Assembly: GCF_021568855.1 (NCBI RefSeq)
Contig: NZ_JAKGUG010000003.1
Coordinates: 124,001 to 188,000, forward strand
Direction of reading: 5' to 3'
DNA: 64,000 nt
DNA from: Dethiosulfovibrio russensis
GTDB taxonomy: Bacteria; Synergistota; Synergistia; Synergistales; Dethiosulfovibrionaceae
The notes beneath the pieces were generated by a model that saw only the letters and a list, made by a program, of their open reading frames with translations, searched no databases and was not told the DNA's origin. Both the position numbers and the translations under genes were made by a program. This document shows, one piece after another, positions 1-9,204 of this stretch. Within the stretch, counting starts at the first letter, position 1; each line of letters starts with the position of its first letter.

Positions 1-726
1 GAGTTCGAGGAGAAGGTCTGCGCTTCCCTCGATCTGAAGGCCGATCCTGTGTCGACCCAGGTAGTCCAGAGAGACAGGCACGCTCAGGTATCCTACGCCC
101 TGTCGAGTTTGGGTTGCGCCATGGAGAGGATATCCACCGAGATACGCCATCTTCAGAGGACCGAGGTGCTGGAGGTGCTGGAGCCCTTCGGCAGCAAGCA
201 GAAAGGCTCTTCCGCCATGCCTCACAAAAAGAACCCCATACTCTGCGAGAGGATAACTGGCATGTCCCGTCTTCTCAGATCCTACCATCTGGCTGCCCTC
301 GAGAACGTGGCCCTGTGGCACGAGAGGGACATAAGCCATTCTTCGGTGGAGCGTATCGCCTGGCCCGACTCGTTTCATCTGGTCCACTACATGGAGAAAC
401 TTCTTCAGAGGGTCGTCGTAGGGCTCACGGTAAAGGCCGACAACATGAGGCGCAACCTCGATCTGACCAAGGGGCTTGTCTTCAGTCAGAGGGTGTTGCT
501 GCAGCTGGTCGAACGTTTCGGTCTGAGCCGGGAGGACGCTTACTCGGTGGTCCAGTCCAACGCTATGAGGTGCTGGGACGGTGAGGGAGACTTCATCGAT
601 CTTCTCTGGGAAGACGAGAGAATCAACGGAGCTCTCGAAAGGGAGGAACTGGAGGAGCTCTTCTCCGAGGAATATTATTTCCGTCACGTCGATTCTGTGT
701 TCGATAGATTCCCCAATAGGGGATAA
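1..726 (+). CDS. purB: Adenylosuccinate lyase, C-terminal part (cut by window edge)
   Basis: The reading frame is open from base 1, so the start lies outside the window; 241 residues of the C-terminal part are seen. The family signature GSSAMPHKKNP is present, with the mobile catalytic loop serine. The enzyme acts twice in purine synthesis, splitting fumarate from SAICAR and from adenylosuccinate. The helical C-terminal domain that follows is complete and ends in a normal stop. Only 17 bases separate it from glpX, so the two are probably co-transcribed. Other members of the fumarase/aspartase superfamily share the signature, but the sequence after it (KNPILCERITGM) fits PurB best. Confidence 0.93.
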   Translation, partial: EFEEKVCASLDLKADPVSTQVVQRDRHAQVSYALSSLGCAMERISTEIRHLQRTEVLEVLEPFGSKQKGSSAMPHKKNPILCERITGMSRLLRSYHLAALENVALWHERDISHSSVERIAWPDSFHLVHYMEKLLQRVVVGLTVKADNMRRNLDLTKGLVFSQRVLLQLVERFGLSREDAYSVVQSNAMRCWDGEGDFIDLLWEDERINGALEREELEELFSEEYYFRHVDSVFDRFPNRG

Positions 727-743
727 TTCGGGAGGTCTTACAT

Positions 744-1757
744 ATGGTTGTCGATTCTCGCTGCGATAAAACCCCTGACCGCAACATGGCCCTTGAGTTC
801 TGCCGGGGTACCGAAGCCGCCTCCATGGCGGCGGGACGCTGGATGGGACGGGGAGATAAAAACTCCGCCGACGGTGCCGCCGTCAACGCCATGAGGTATA
901 TGCTCAACACAATCCACATGGACGGGATAGTCGTCATCGGCGAGGGGGAAAAGGACGAGGCCCCCATGCTGTTCAACGGAGAAAAACTCGGTACCGGCGA
1001 TGGCCCTCAGGTGGATATAGCCGTCGATCCCATAGACGGCACCAGGCTCACCGCATTGGGATTGAGCGGTGCCATCAGCGTGGTGGCCATAGCCCCCAGA
1101 GGCACGATGTTCGATCCCAAGTGTGTTTTCTACATGGATAAACTGGTGGTCGGTCCGGAAGCCAAGGACATGGTGGACATAGAGGCCCCTGTGGCGGAGA
1201 ACATAAACATGGTTGCGAAGGCCAAGAAAAAAGACGTGTGCGACGTGACTGTAGTCGTTTTGGATCGCCCTAGACACACGGACCTCATAGCGGAGATAAG
1301 GGCGGCCGGCGCGAGGATAAAACTCATTCCCGACGGAGATATCGGAGGGGCCCTCCTGACCTGCAAGAGCGAACGTGGGGCCGATATGCTGATGGGCATA
1401 GGAGGAACCCCCGAAGCTGTCATAACGGCCTGTGCCGTGAAGGCCCTCGGTGGAGGAATGCAGGGTAAGCTTTGGACTCGAACGGAGGACGAGAAAAACT
1501 GCGCCATAGGTCAGGGACTGGATTTCTCCAAGGTCCTGACCCTGGACGACCTCGTATCCAGCGACGACGTCTTCTTCTCCGCTACCGGCATCACCGACGG
1601 AGATTTCCTGACCGGCGTCCGCTACGAGAGCGAGAGAATCAAGACCAGTTCTCTCGTCATGAGGTCCAAAAGCGGAACGGTAAGATACGTGGAGGCAATT
1701 CATCGTCCTAAAAAACTTGACGCTATCAGCGGTATCGATTATAAAGATTGTAGGTAG
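744..1757 (+). CDS. glpX: Class II fructose-1,6-bisphosphatase
   Basis: A 337-residue GlpX-type enzyme, normal length for the family. It removes the 1-phosphate from fructose 1,6-bisphosphate, the committed step of gluconeogenesis, in the cytosol. Metal- and substrate-binding motifs are visible: RGDKN near residue 36, GEGEKDEAP at 66-74 and DPIDGT at 95-100, plus the IPDGDIGG loop further on. The ATG is preceded by GGGAGG at good spacing. It follows purB closely. Its 3' end carries a strong promoter for the downstream cold-shock gene. Confidence 0.96.
   Translation: MVVDSRCDKTPDRNMALEFCRGTEAASMAAGRWMGRGDKNSADGAAVNAMRYMLNTIHMDGIVVIGEGEKDEAPMLFNGEKLGTGDGPQVDIAVDPIDGTRLTALGLSGAISVVAIAPRGTMFDPKCVFYMDKLVVGPEAKDMVDIEAPVAENINMVAKAKKKDVCDVTVVVLDRPRHTDLIAEIRAAGARIKLIPDGDIGGALLTCKSERGADMLMGIGGTPEAVITACAVKALGGGMQGKLWTRTEDEKNCAIGQGLDFSKVLTLDDLVSSDDVFFSATGITDGDFLTGVRYESERIKTSSLVMRSKSGTVRYVEAIHRPKKLDAISGIDYKDCR
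1717..1745 (+). promoter_or_regulatory. Sigma-70 promoter for the cold-shock gene, inside glpX
   Basis: TTGACG (1717-1722), a 17-base spacer and TATAAA (1740-1745), with an A-rich stretch just upstream. It sits in the last codons of glpX and would start a transcript with roughly 85 bases of leader before the cold-shock ATG, a leader length typical of cold-shock genes. Assigned from sequence match only. Confidence 0.65.
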
Positions 1758-1806
1758 GGGACGACGAATAGTAGTCGCTCCTGAGGAACTTGCAACGTTC
1801 GTCGCA

Positions 1807-1816
1807 GGTGTACACC
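1807..1816. other. Perfect 10-base palindrome in the cold-shock leader
   Basis: GGTGTACACC is a perfect palindrome in the leader, about 20 bases before the cold-shock start codon and just upstream of the AGGAGG ribosome site. It could be a protein-binding site or a small RNA fold, or chance. Confidence 0.3.
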
Positions 1817-1836
1817 CATTTTAGGAGGCACAAGTA

Positions 1837-2034
1837 ATGAAAGGCACAGTCAAATGGTTCAACGGCACCAAGGGGTACGGTTTTATCACCACCGAAGAGG
1901 GGAACGATGTGTTCGTCCACTTCAGCGCGATTCAGATGGATGGGTACAAAACCCTTGAAGAGAACGACGTGGTCGAGTTTGAGATCACCAACGGTGAGAA
2001 GGGCCCCCAGGCGTCGAACGTTACCAGAGCGTAA
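1837..2034 (+). CDS. Cold-shock protein (CspA family)
   Basis: A 65-residue single cold-shock domain, standard length. The RNA-binding motifs RNP1 (KGYGFI, residues 12-17) and RNP2 (VFVHF, 25-29) are intact, as is the N-terminal GTVKWFN strand. Such proteins bind single-stranded RNA or DNA and melt RNA structure. The ATG follows AGGAGG. The gene has its own promoter and a strong terminator, so it is a single-gene unit. Which paralogue it is, and whether it is truly cold-induced, cannot be told from sequence. Confidence 0.97.
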   Translation: MKGTVKWFNGTKGYGFITTEEGNDVFVHFSAIQMDGYKTLEENDVVEFEITNGEKGPQASNVTRA

Positions 2035-2061
2035 CTAGTCTCTACAGCCCTGAAAACCACA

Positions 2062-2097
2062 ACGGAGGACGGCCCATTGGGCCGCCCTCCGTTTTTT
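2062..2097 (+). terminator. Rho-independent terminator of the cold-shock gene
   Basis: A GC-rich hairpin (ACGGAGG, one mismatch, CGGCCC, loop ATT, then the complement) is followed by six T's at 2092-2097. The T run lies only on the plus-strand side, so it serves the cold-shock gene rather than hypF, which ends at 2103 from the other direction. Confidence 0.9.
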
Positions 2098-2102
2098 AGC
2101 TT

Positions 2103-4364
2103 TCAAATTCGCCATCGCCATCCGGCTATCGCCGCCTGACCTACCGACACGGACTCATCGTTAGGTGAAAGTCTCCGGTGGGTCAGTACGTGTAATCCTT
2201 TGTCCTCAAGTCTGACCACAGTCTGTCTCAAAAGCATCCGATTTTGCCATACCCCGCCGGACAGGGCGACCCTCTTTACGCCGGTATCCTTCGCTATTTT
2301 CGTGCATATCTCCGAAATGGACTTGGCCAAAGATGCGTGGAATGCCGATCCACCCTGATTTAAGGTGGGCTTTTCCTTCACCAGCCACCTTATGAAGGGA
2401 CGCCAGTCCATAATTACCCCGTCTTCGTCGTTCCATATGTCCATATCGACGGGAACCTCGTCGGTATAGGAAGCCCGGGCCTCAAGTTCCATGGCAGCCT
2501 GTCCATCGTAGCTTACCCTGTCTCTGCCGCTGAGAATCGCCGATACTCCGTCGAAAAGCCTGCCACAGGAGGACGTTAATGGAGAGGACTTCATCGTTTT
2601 CACTATGATCTTTGCTTTCTCCGCTCGTTCCGGCCACATACGACTGACTTCCTTTATGGCCTCTTTTTCCCCTAGAGCCTCTGTCAGCAAAGACAGGGAG
2701 TAGCGCCAAGGCTCCAACACCGAACGGTCTCCTCCCGGAAGCCCGGCCGTCATAAAATGGCCCAGCCTTCTGTAACCGGACCAGTCTCCCAATAGAAATT
2801 CCCCCCCCCAGATCGTGCCGTCCGATCCGTACCCCGTTCCGTCCATGATGACCCCTATGGTCGGATCGTTTATATCGTGTTCCGCCAGACAGGCGGCCAG
2901 GTGGGCGTGATGATGCTGAACCGCCATGGACCTCTCCACTTCGCCTAGCGCCTTCAAGGCGGTCTGGGTCGATAGATACAGAGGATGGGCATCGTATGCC
3001 AATGCCTTGGGACGTATATTGTAAAGCTCTGTGAAATGGTCCAGAGTTTGACGATAGTATTCCAGAGTATCCATCTGCTTGGCGTCTCCGAGGTACTGAC
3101 TCGGGAAGATCAATCCCTCCTGGGTCAGTGAGAAGGTGCTCTTCATCTCCGCTCCTGCTGCTAGTATGTGTGGCATGGACATGGATAGGTCGATCGGGTT
3201 AGGAACGTAGCCTCTTCCCCTTCTGAGCATCACTGTCCTGTCCCCCGAAAGGGCGACGAGAGAGTCGTCCACCTTCATGCATATATCCCTGTTATGCATC
3301 AGAAAACCGTCGGCCACGTGGGCGAGTCTGGATAGGGCCTCTTCGTTATCCGAGATGAGAGGCGAGTCGGTGGGGTTCGCGCTGGTCATCACGAGAGCCT
3401 CCATCCCCTCCAGTATCAGATGGTGAAGCGGTGTGTAGGGTAGCATTATGCCGATGCTGTTTTGGCCCGGAGCGACCGATTCCGCAACGATACCGGGTTT
3501 TTTATCGCACAGAACTATGGGACGCCTGGACGATGTCAGGAGAGCTGCTTCCTCCTCCGATATTAGGGCTATCTCCCTGGCAGACTCCAGGTTTTCCGCC
3601 ATTATCGCCAGAGGCTTGTCTGGGCGGCCCTTTCTCTCCCTGAGGGTCGATACCGGTTCGTCCTCGAAGGGGTCGCAGGCAAGATGGAAACCTCCGAGAC
3701 CCTTTATCGCCGTCACCTTTCCAGCCTTCAGGTATTCCCTGCATCGATCGATTCCGTCTTCCCCGGGAGTGGTTTTTTCTCCTTCGGTTTGAAACCATAC
3801 TGAAGGGCCGCAGTCGGCGCAGGCGTTGGGCTGAGCGTGATATCTTCGGTTTTCCTGATCGGTGTACTCGCCGTTGCACCTGTCGCACATGGGGAATACC
3901 GACATGGTAGTCTTGGGCCTGTCGTAGGGGAGTCCGGACACTATGGAGAAACGTGGGCCGCAGTCGGTGCAGTTTATGAAGGGGTAACGGTACCTTCTGT
4001 TCGATGGATCCCTCATCTCCGCCAGACATCTGTCGCAGGTGCCTATGTCGGGAGGGATCAAAACCCTCTGTCTCTCGGTTCTTCGGCTTTTGCCTATTAC
4101 GAAAGGTCCGGGAGATTCTCCGTCCGTCTCTCTCTCCGAGATTATCGTTATGGAATGGATGTCCGCCGGATCGGGCTTGGTGTCTTTAAGATCTTTGATA
4201 TAGTTGTCTATGGACCTCTCCGTTCCTCTGAGGACGATAACCACTCCGTCGGAGCTGTTTATCACCGATCCTCCGAGTCCCAGAGAAGAGGCCAACTTCG
4301 CGCAAAAAGGACGAAACCCGACGCCCTGGACGACGCCGGTGACGAGAATTTCTTTTTCCGTCAA
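2103..4364 (-). CDS. hypF: Carbamoyltransferase HypF, hydrogenase maturation
   Basis: HypF makes the cyanide ligands of [NiFe]-hydrogenase active sites from carbamoyl phosphate, handing a carbamoyl group to HypE. All domains are present in order: N-terminal acylphosphatase (VQGVGFRPF), two zinc fingers each with paired CxxC motifs about 18 residues apart, a YrdC-like domain (KGLGGFHLACD) and a Kae1-like C-terminal domain (VQHHHAHLA). I chose TTG at 4364 because GGAGGG lies six bases before it; an in-frame ATG at 4388 would add eight residues but has no clear ribosome site. It is divergent from cobO. No hypA-E or hydrogenase genes are nearby. Confidence 0.93.
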   Translation of the reverse strand: MTEKEILVTGVVQGVGFRPFCAKLASSLGLGGSVINSSDGVVIVLRGTERSIDNYIKDLKDTKPDPADIHSITIISERETDGESPGPFVIGKSRRTERQRVLIPPDIGTCDRCLAEMRDPSNRRYRYPFINCTDCGPRFSIVSGLPYDRPKTTMSVFPMCDRCNGEYTDQENRRYHAQPNACADCGPSVWFQTEGEKTTPGEDGIDRCREYLKAGKVTAIKGLGGFHLACDPFEDEPVSTLRERKGRPDKPLAIMAENLESAREIALISEEEAALLTSSRRPIVLCDKKPGIVAESVAPGQNSIGIMLPYTPLHHLILEGMEALVMTSANPTDSPLISDNEEALSRLAHVADGFLMHNRDICMKVDDSLVALSGDRTVMLRRGRGYVPNPIDLSMSMPHILAAGAEMKSTFSLTQEGLIFPSQYLGDAKQMDTLEYYRQTLDHFTELYNIRPKALAYDAHPLYLSTQTALKALGEVERSMAVQHHHAHLAACLAEHDINDPTIGVIMDGTGYGSDGTIWGGEFLLGDWSGYRRLGHFMTAGLPGGDRSVLEPWRYSLSLLTEALGEKEAIKEVSRMWPERAEKAKIIVKTMKSSPLTSSCGRLFDGVSAILSGRDRVSYDGQAAMELEARASYTDEVPVDMDIWNDEDGVIMDWRPFIRWLVKEKPTLNQGGSAFHASLAKSISEICTKIAKDTGVKRVALSGGVWQNRMLLRQTVVRLEDKGLHVLTHRRLSPNDESVSVGQAAIAGWRWRI

Positions 4365-4432
4365 CTTGATCCCTCCGTTCAGTGGCATTTTACTACTTTA
4401 TGTGAAACAGTGGTGTGGAAGGAGATTCAGCC

Positions 4433-4954
4433 GTGAGAGACAGAGGATTGATGCACGTATACTACGGAACCGGAAAGGGAAAGACCACAGCGGCTCTGGG
4501 GCTGGCCATAAGGGCCTTGGGTGCTGGCTTTTCCGTCGGAATGGTGCAGTTCATGAAGGGTTACCCCTATTCGGAGGTCGCATTGTTGGAGAAGCTAAAT
4601 GGCCTTGAGCTGGTTCAGACCGGACGTCCCGATTATGTCTACAAGGGAAAGGAAACCGACGAGGACCTGAGAGAGGCCGCCAGAGGGATGGAGGCCGCCA
4701 GGCGGTTCGTCTACGAGGAAGTTCGAGACCTGGTCATACTGGACGAGGTCTCGGTTGCCCTGGATTACGGTATTCTGAAAGAGGGCGACCTGCTGGACCT
4801 TATAGACAACCGTCCGGGATCGGTGGAATTGGTGGTCACAGGCAGGTATCCCTCGGAGGCTATACTGGAGAGAGGGGACTATCTGTCGGAGATTGTATCC
4901 CGTCGTCATCCCTACGACAGAGGAGTCCTGTCCAGAAATGGCATCGACCACTGA
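4433..4954 (+). CDS. cobO: Corrinoid adenosyltransferase (CobO/BtuR type)
   Basis: A protein of about 173 residues with the Walker A motif GTGKGKTT (residues 12-19) and the LVILDEVSVAL strand typical of CobA/CobO. It transfers the 5'-deoxyadenosyl group from ATP to cob(I)alamin, giving coenzyme B12. GTG at 4433 is preferred, with AAGGAG eight bases upstream; an upstream GTG at 4415 overlaps that site. The 3' end overlaps mnmA by 17 bases, so the two are probably translated together. No other cobalamin genes are close. Confidence 0.9.
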   Translation: MRDRGLMHVYYGTGKGKTTAALGLAIRALGAGFSVGMVQFMKGYPYSEVALLEKLNGLELVQTGRPDYVYKGKETDEDLREAARGMEAARRFVYEEVRDLVILDEVSVALDYGILKEGDLLDLIDNRPGSVELVVTGRYPSEAILERGDYLSEIVSRRHPYDRGVLSRNGIDH

Positions 4955-5987
4955 TCGCAGGGTCCTTTTGGGCGTCAGTGGCGGCGTCGACAGCTGCGCT
5001 GCCGCTTTATTGCTCAGAAGCTCCGGATACGAACCTCTTGGGGTTCGGCTGATCCTCAAGGAAAAGGAGGATCGGCTGGACGAGGCCAGGCTTAAGGGGT
5101 TGGACTCGCTGGGGATACCGGTGGTGGAGGTAGACGGCAGGGATGTTTTTCGATCCTCCGTGGTGGAGCCCTTCCTGGAGGCCTACGAGAGGAGTACCAC
5201 CCCCAATCCCTGCGTGATCTGCAACGAGAGGGTCAAGTTCAGGCTTCTCTTCGAAGAGGCCGATCGAAGAGGAATCCACCTGGTCGGAACGGGACATTAC
5301 GCCGGGATAACCCCCTATCGCGACGGATCGGCCATAAGCAGGGCCGAGATAGGAGGAAAAGATCAGAGCTATATGCTCTATCGACTTCCTTCAGAGTGGC
5401 TCGGTCGTCTGATCTTTCCTCTCGAGAACTTGTCCAAACCGGAGGTTCGGGATCTGGTCTTCCGCGAGTTCGACGACGAGGAACTGAGATCCGGCGATAG
5501 CCAGGACATCTGTTTCATCCCGGGATCGCTCGAATCCTTCCTGGACGGGAATTTAAGGGAGGAGGCTGGCCCGGGGCCGATGATCTCGCTCGACGGAGAC
5601 GTGCTGGGCCGTCACAGAGGGCTGTGCCGTTACACCGAAGGACAGAGAAAAGGGCTGGGACTCGGAGGAGGCCCATGGTTCGTAGTGAGGAAGGACAGAT
5701 CCGAAAACGCCCTGATACTGGGCAGAGAGGCGGATACCTCCGTTGTCAGAATAGGATTCTCTATGCTAAAATGGCAACATAAAGTAAATGAAGGATCGGT
5801 TTACATGATTCAACATCGTTATCGCTCCGCACCGGTTCCGGCGGTTCTCTCCAGGTTGAGTCAGGACTCTGCGGAGGTTCTTTTGGAAAAACCGACGAGA
5901 GGAGTAGCGCCGGGGCAATCCTTGGTGCTTTACGATGGCCCCTGTCTTCTGGGTGGTGGAATCATAGATAGGGTATATAGCCGATAA
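4938..5987 (+). CDS. mnmA: tRNA-specific 2-thiouridylase
   Basis: A 349-residue enzyme that makes 2-thiouridine at tRNA wobble position 34, using ATP and persulfide sulfur. The N-terminal PP-loop is SGGVDS (14-19). The two redox-active cysteines are C95 in NPCVICN and C192 in SQDICFI. The catalytic motif differs slightly from the usual NPDxxCN. GTGHYA and the C-terminal beta-barrel are present. ATG at 4938 lies inside the end of cobO and gives the expected N-terminus. An alternative role in another PP-loop sulfuration reaction is unlikely given both cysteines. Confidence 0.9.
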   Translation: MASTTDRRVLLGVSGGVDSCAAALLLRSSGYEPLGVRLILKEKEDRLDEARLKGLDSLGIPVVEVDGRDVFRSSVVEPFLEAYERSTTPNPCVICNERVKFRLLFEEADRRGIHLVGTGHYAGITPYRDGSAISRAEIGGKDQSYMLYRLPSEWLGRLIFPLENLSKPEVRDLVFREFDDEELRSGDSQDICFIPGSLESFLDGNLREEAGPGPMISLDGDVLGRHRGLCRYTEGQRKGLGLGGGPWFVVRKDRSENALILGREADTSVVRIGFSMLKWQHKVNEGSVYMIQHRYRSAPVPAVLSRLSQDSAEVLLEKPTRGVAPGQSLVLYDGPCLLGGGIIDRVYSR

Positions 5988-6000
5988 AGGAGGAGTTTTT

Positions 6001-8463
6001 ATGTCTTTAAAGGAATTGTTGCGTCTAGATCCCGAGGCGGTCAGAAGGACTACCGACCCCTCCTCGCTGGACTGTTCTTCGACCGAGGAGGTCGATTGCC
6101 TCACCGGTTTCATAGGTCAGGAGAGGGCGGTCCGTTCCATGGAATTCGGTCTCTCGGTCAACAGCAAGGGATACAATATCTTCGTCGTCGGTAACTCCGG
6201 CAGCGGCAGGACGACCTATGCTCTGGACAGCCTCAGAAAAAAGGCGAAGGAGATGGATGTGCCGGACGATCTGGTATATGCCTATAACTTCGATAATCCC
6301 GGAGAGCCCGTAGCCTTGTTTCTTCCCGCCGGACAGGGAAAGGCGATGGAGACCGCCTTCGAAAACCTCATAGACGAGCTGAAGAGCGTCATAAACAAAG
6401 CCTTCGAAAAGGGGCATTACGAGGATACCAAGGCCCAGGAGGTCAAGGCCTTCCAGGAAGATGTAAACGAGAAGATGGAGGAGGTCAAGGCCTGGGCCTG
6501 GGAAAGAGGTTTTTCCGTCAAGAGAACCCCTCAGGGATTCGTGAACATCCCCCTGACAGACGACGTGGACGAAGAGGGCAACTCCACCAGGAGAGAAATA
6601 CAGCCTGAAGAGTTCGAGGCCCTCAGCGAGGACAGACAAAAAGAGCTCCAGAAGGAATCGGAGGAGATCTCACAGAAGACCCTGGGAATTCTCAGGGATA
6701 TCAGGGACAAGGAGAAAGACCTCAAGAAGAAGATAAGCGAGCTGGAGTCGGAGATATGCAGAAACGCCATACAGCCAGCCATAGACGACGTCAGAGAGCG
6801 TTTCGGCGTTAACGACAAGGTCCTTGGCTGGATAGACGCCTATACCTCCAGCGTCATAGACAATTTCGGTGTGTTCGTGGCATCGGCCAGGGACGACAAT
6901 ACCGAGGTCGATTTCAGCGTCTACCAGGTAAATCCCATAGTCTCCAACGACCCGGAAGACGGGGCTCCCGTCATATGGGAGACCAACCCGACCTACTATA
7001 ACCTCATGGGAAAGGTCGAGTACGAAAGCCGCCAGGGATACCTCTATACCGACTTCAACAAAATAGTGGCCGGAGCCATACTGAAAGCCAACGGAGGATT
7101 TCTCGTTTTGGACGTAGAACTTCTTTTGAGAAACTTCATGTCCTACGAGGGACTCAAGAGGGTTTTGAGGACAGGCACCCTCCATATAGAGAACCTGGGC
7201 GAACAGTACGGTGCTGTTCCCATGTCGTCCCTTCGCCCGGAGGGAGTGGACATATCGGTCAAGGTCGTTTTGGTAGGCACCCACTATCTGTACCATCTGC
7301 TTCAGTACTACGACCCCGAGTTCCGCAAGATGTTCAAACTTCGAGCGGAGTTCACCTCCGACATGGAGAGGACCTCTTGCTCCGAGCACCAGATGGCTCA
7401 GTTCATCACCACGGTCGTCAAAAGGGAGAAGGGCCCTCATTTCACCGCCGAGGCGGTCGCCCAAGTCATAGACTGGTCGGCCCGTCTGTCCGGGGATAAA
7501 GACCGCCTGTCCATACAGTTCAACCGGATAATAGAGGTTATAGTGGAGGCCATAACATGGGCCAAGCTGGACAAGGCGGAGTTGGTCTCGAGGGGTCATG
7601 TGAGGAAGGCGATAGAGGAGACTCGCTATCGAGCCAGTTTGGTGGAGGAGAGGATTCGTCGTGCCTTCGTGGACGGGGTCATAAGGATAGACACCGAAGG
7701 GGAGGCCATCGGACAGATAAACGGACTGGCCGTCATAGACCTCGGCGACTACGCTTTCGGACATCCCGCCAGGATAACCGCCAACACCTATATGGGGAAG
7801 GAGGGCGTGGTCAACATCGAGAGAGAGACTGCCATGGCCGGTCCCATCCACAACAAAGGTCACCTTACCCTGAACAGCTACCTCGGCATGAAGTACGCCC
7901 AGGATATGCCCTTGACCCTGTCGGCCAGCATCTCTTTCGAGCAGAATTACGGAGGCATAGAGGGAGACAGCGCCTCTTCCACCGAGCTCTACAGCCTTTT
8001 ATCCTCTTTGGCGGAGGTCCCTATAGATCAGTCCATAGCCGTCACCGGGTCGGTCGACCAGTTCGGCAACATCCAGCCAATAGGAGGGGTAAACGAGAAG
8101 GTGGAGGGGTTCTTCTCCTATTGCAAGGAGAGAGGGCTCACCGGTTCTCAGGGAGTGATAATACCCCATCAGAACGAACGGCACCTCATGTTGAACGAGG
8201 AGATCGTAGAGGCCATAGAGGGCGGCCTGTTCCACGTCTGGAAGGTTCACTCGGTGGACGAGGGAATAGAGGTCCTCACTGGTATACCTGCAGGGAAAGC
8301 CAACAAGAGGGGTAATTATCCCAAAAATTCCATACACGGCAAGGTCAAGGCCAAGCTCAAGAAGTGGATGAAGGACGCCGCCAGAATACACAAGGAAATG
8401 TCCGGAACGGCGGACAAACCTGGAAAGGGCAAGAAGAACAAGGTGGAGGAGCAGCTTCGGTGA
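6001..8463 (+). CDS. Lon-family ATP-dependent protease (AAA_32/LonB-like)
   Basis: An 820-residue cytosolic protease related to Lon but lacking the classical Lon N-domain. The ATPase part has FIGQERA and a P-loop written GNSGSGRTT (64-72), with arginine for the usual lysine. A long charged helical insertion follows at about residues 120-260. The C-terminal Lon protease domain carries the Ser-Lys dyad: Ser657 in GDSAS and Lys700 in NEKVEGF. AGGAGG stands before the ATG. It lies between mnmA and nth and overlaps nth by four bases. The substrate is unknown. Confidence 0.9.
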   Translation: MSLKELLRLDPEAVRRTTDPSSLDCSSTEEVDCLTGFIGQERAVRSMEFGLSVNSKGYNIFVVGNSGSGRTTYALDSLRKKAKEMDVPDDLVYAYNFDNPGEPVALFLPAGQGKAMETAFENLIDELKSVINKAFEKGHYEDTKAQEVKAFQEDVNEKMEEVKAWAWERGFSVKRTPQGFVNIPLTDDVDEEGNSTRREIQPEEFEALSEDRQKELQKESEEISQKTLGILRDIRDKEKDLKKKISELESEICRNAIQPAIDDVRERFGVNDKVLGWIDAYTSSVIDNFGVFVASARDDNTEVDFSVYQVNPIVSNDPEDGAPVIWETNPTYYNLMGKVEYESRQGYLYTDFNKIVAGAILKANGGFLVLDVELLLRNFMSYEGLKRVLRTGTLHIENLGEQYGAVPMSSLRPEGVDISVKVVLVGTHYLYHLLQYYDPEFRKMFKLRAEFTSDMERTSCSEHQMAQFITTVVKREKGPHFTAEAVAQVIDWSARLSGDKDRLSIQFNRIIEVIVEAITWAKLDKAELVSRGHVRKAIEETRYRASLVEERIRRAFVDGVIRIDTEGEAIGQINGLAVIDLGDYAFGHPARITANTYMGKEGVVNIERETAMAGPIHNKGHLTLNSYLGMKYAQDMPLTLSASISFEQNYGGIEGDSASSTELYSLLSSLAEVPIDQSIAVTGSVDQFGNIQPIGGVNEKVEGFFSYCKERGLTGSQGVIIPHQNERHLMLNEEIVEAIEGGLFHVWKVHSVDEGIEVLTGIPAGKANKRGNYPKNSIHGKVKAKLKKWMKDAARIHKEMSGTADKPGKGKKNKVEEQLR

Positions 8464-9176
8464 GCCGTCTTCTGTCCGAGGTGGGGGGCGAGGTTCTCAG
8501 CTCGTTTTCTCCAGTCGGGGACGACTTCCTATCGGTGCTCGATGTGTTGGAGGAACTGTGGGGTCAGGAAAAGAACCCCATGGTCTCCGCCTTCGACGAT
8601 CCTCTGGACGGTCTGATGTTGACCATATTGTCTCAGAACACGAACGACAATAACAGAGACAGGGCCTTCGAGAAACTGAAGGCCCTGTACCCCCTTTGGG
8701 AAGACGTCGCGGCGGTCTCCCCCGACGAGCTGGCCGACGCCATAAGGGTCGCAGGAATCGCCAACGTCAAGGCCGCTCGAATGCTGGATATACTGGAGAT
8801 AATCCATGGCGAGCTAGGTGAATATGGCCTTACGGGACTGAAAGACTGGGATTCGAACGATGTAAGGGCCTTTCTCGAGGGGCTTCCCGGCGTCGGCCCT
8901 AAGACTGCCGCCTGCGTCCTGGTCTTCGATATGGACATCCCCGCCTTTCCCGTGGACACACATGTCGCCAGGTTCTGCCGTCGGATGGAGTGGGTTACCC
9001 GTTCGGCTACCCCGGTAAAGATACAGGAGCACATGGAGAAGATCGTTCCAGACGAGCGAAAGAAAGGGGCTCACCTCAACATCATCAGTCACGGTAAATC
9101 CATCTGTAAGGCGAGGAAACCGGTCTGTCAGAGGTGTTCCCTGGCTGGTCTCTGTCCGTCCTCGGAAACGAAATGA
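8460..9176 (+). CDS. nth: Endonuclease III-type DNA glycosylase/lyase
   Basis: A 238-residue base-excision repair enzyme. It has the helix-hairpin-helix LPGVGPKTA with its catalytic lysine, the catalytic aspartate in PVDTHVAR, and a C-terminal [4Fe-4S] loop with exact spacing C-X6-C-X2-C-X5-C. It removes oxidised pyrimidines and nicks abasic sites. GTG at 8460 overlaps the stop of the protease gene (GTGA), with GGAGGA upstream. The text after the HhH (AACVLVF) differs from E. coli Nth, so a Nth subfamily with altered substrate range is possible. Confidence 0.9.
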   Translation: MSRLLSEVGGEVLSSFSPVGDDFLSVLDVLEELWGQEKNPMVSAFDDPLDGLMLTILSQNTNDNNRDRAFEKLKALYPLWEDVAAVSPDELADAIRVAGIANVKAARMLDILEIIHGELGEYGLTGLKDWDSNDVRAFLEGLPGVGPKTAACVLVFDMDIPAFPVDTHVARFCRRMEWVTRSATPVKIQEHMEKIVPDERKKGAHLNIISHGKSICKARKPVCQRCSLAGLCPSSETK

Positions 9177-9204
9177 CGTCCTTTCTCGAAAAGGAGTGAA
9201 TGGG

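Noticed and set aside
738-1703. Long open frame (321 codons) on the minus strand opposite glpX
   Set aside because: It mirrors the third-base pattern of glpX, matches no family and has no ribosome site; glpX is unambiguous.
6190-6220. Arg in place of Lys in the P-loop of the Lon-like protease as a sign of inactivity
   Set aside because: I recall GRT-type P-loops as common in this protease subfamily, so it is probably normal.
6670-7863. 397-codon open frame on the minus strand opposite the Lon-like protease
   Set aside because: A high-GC shadow of a clearly conserved coding frame, with no recognisable domain.
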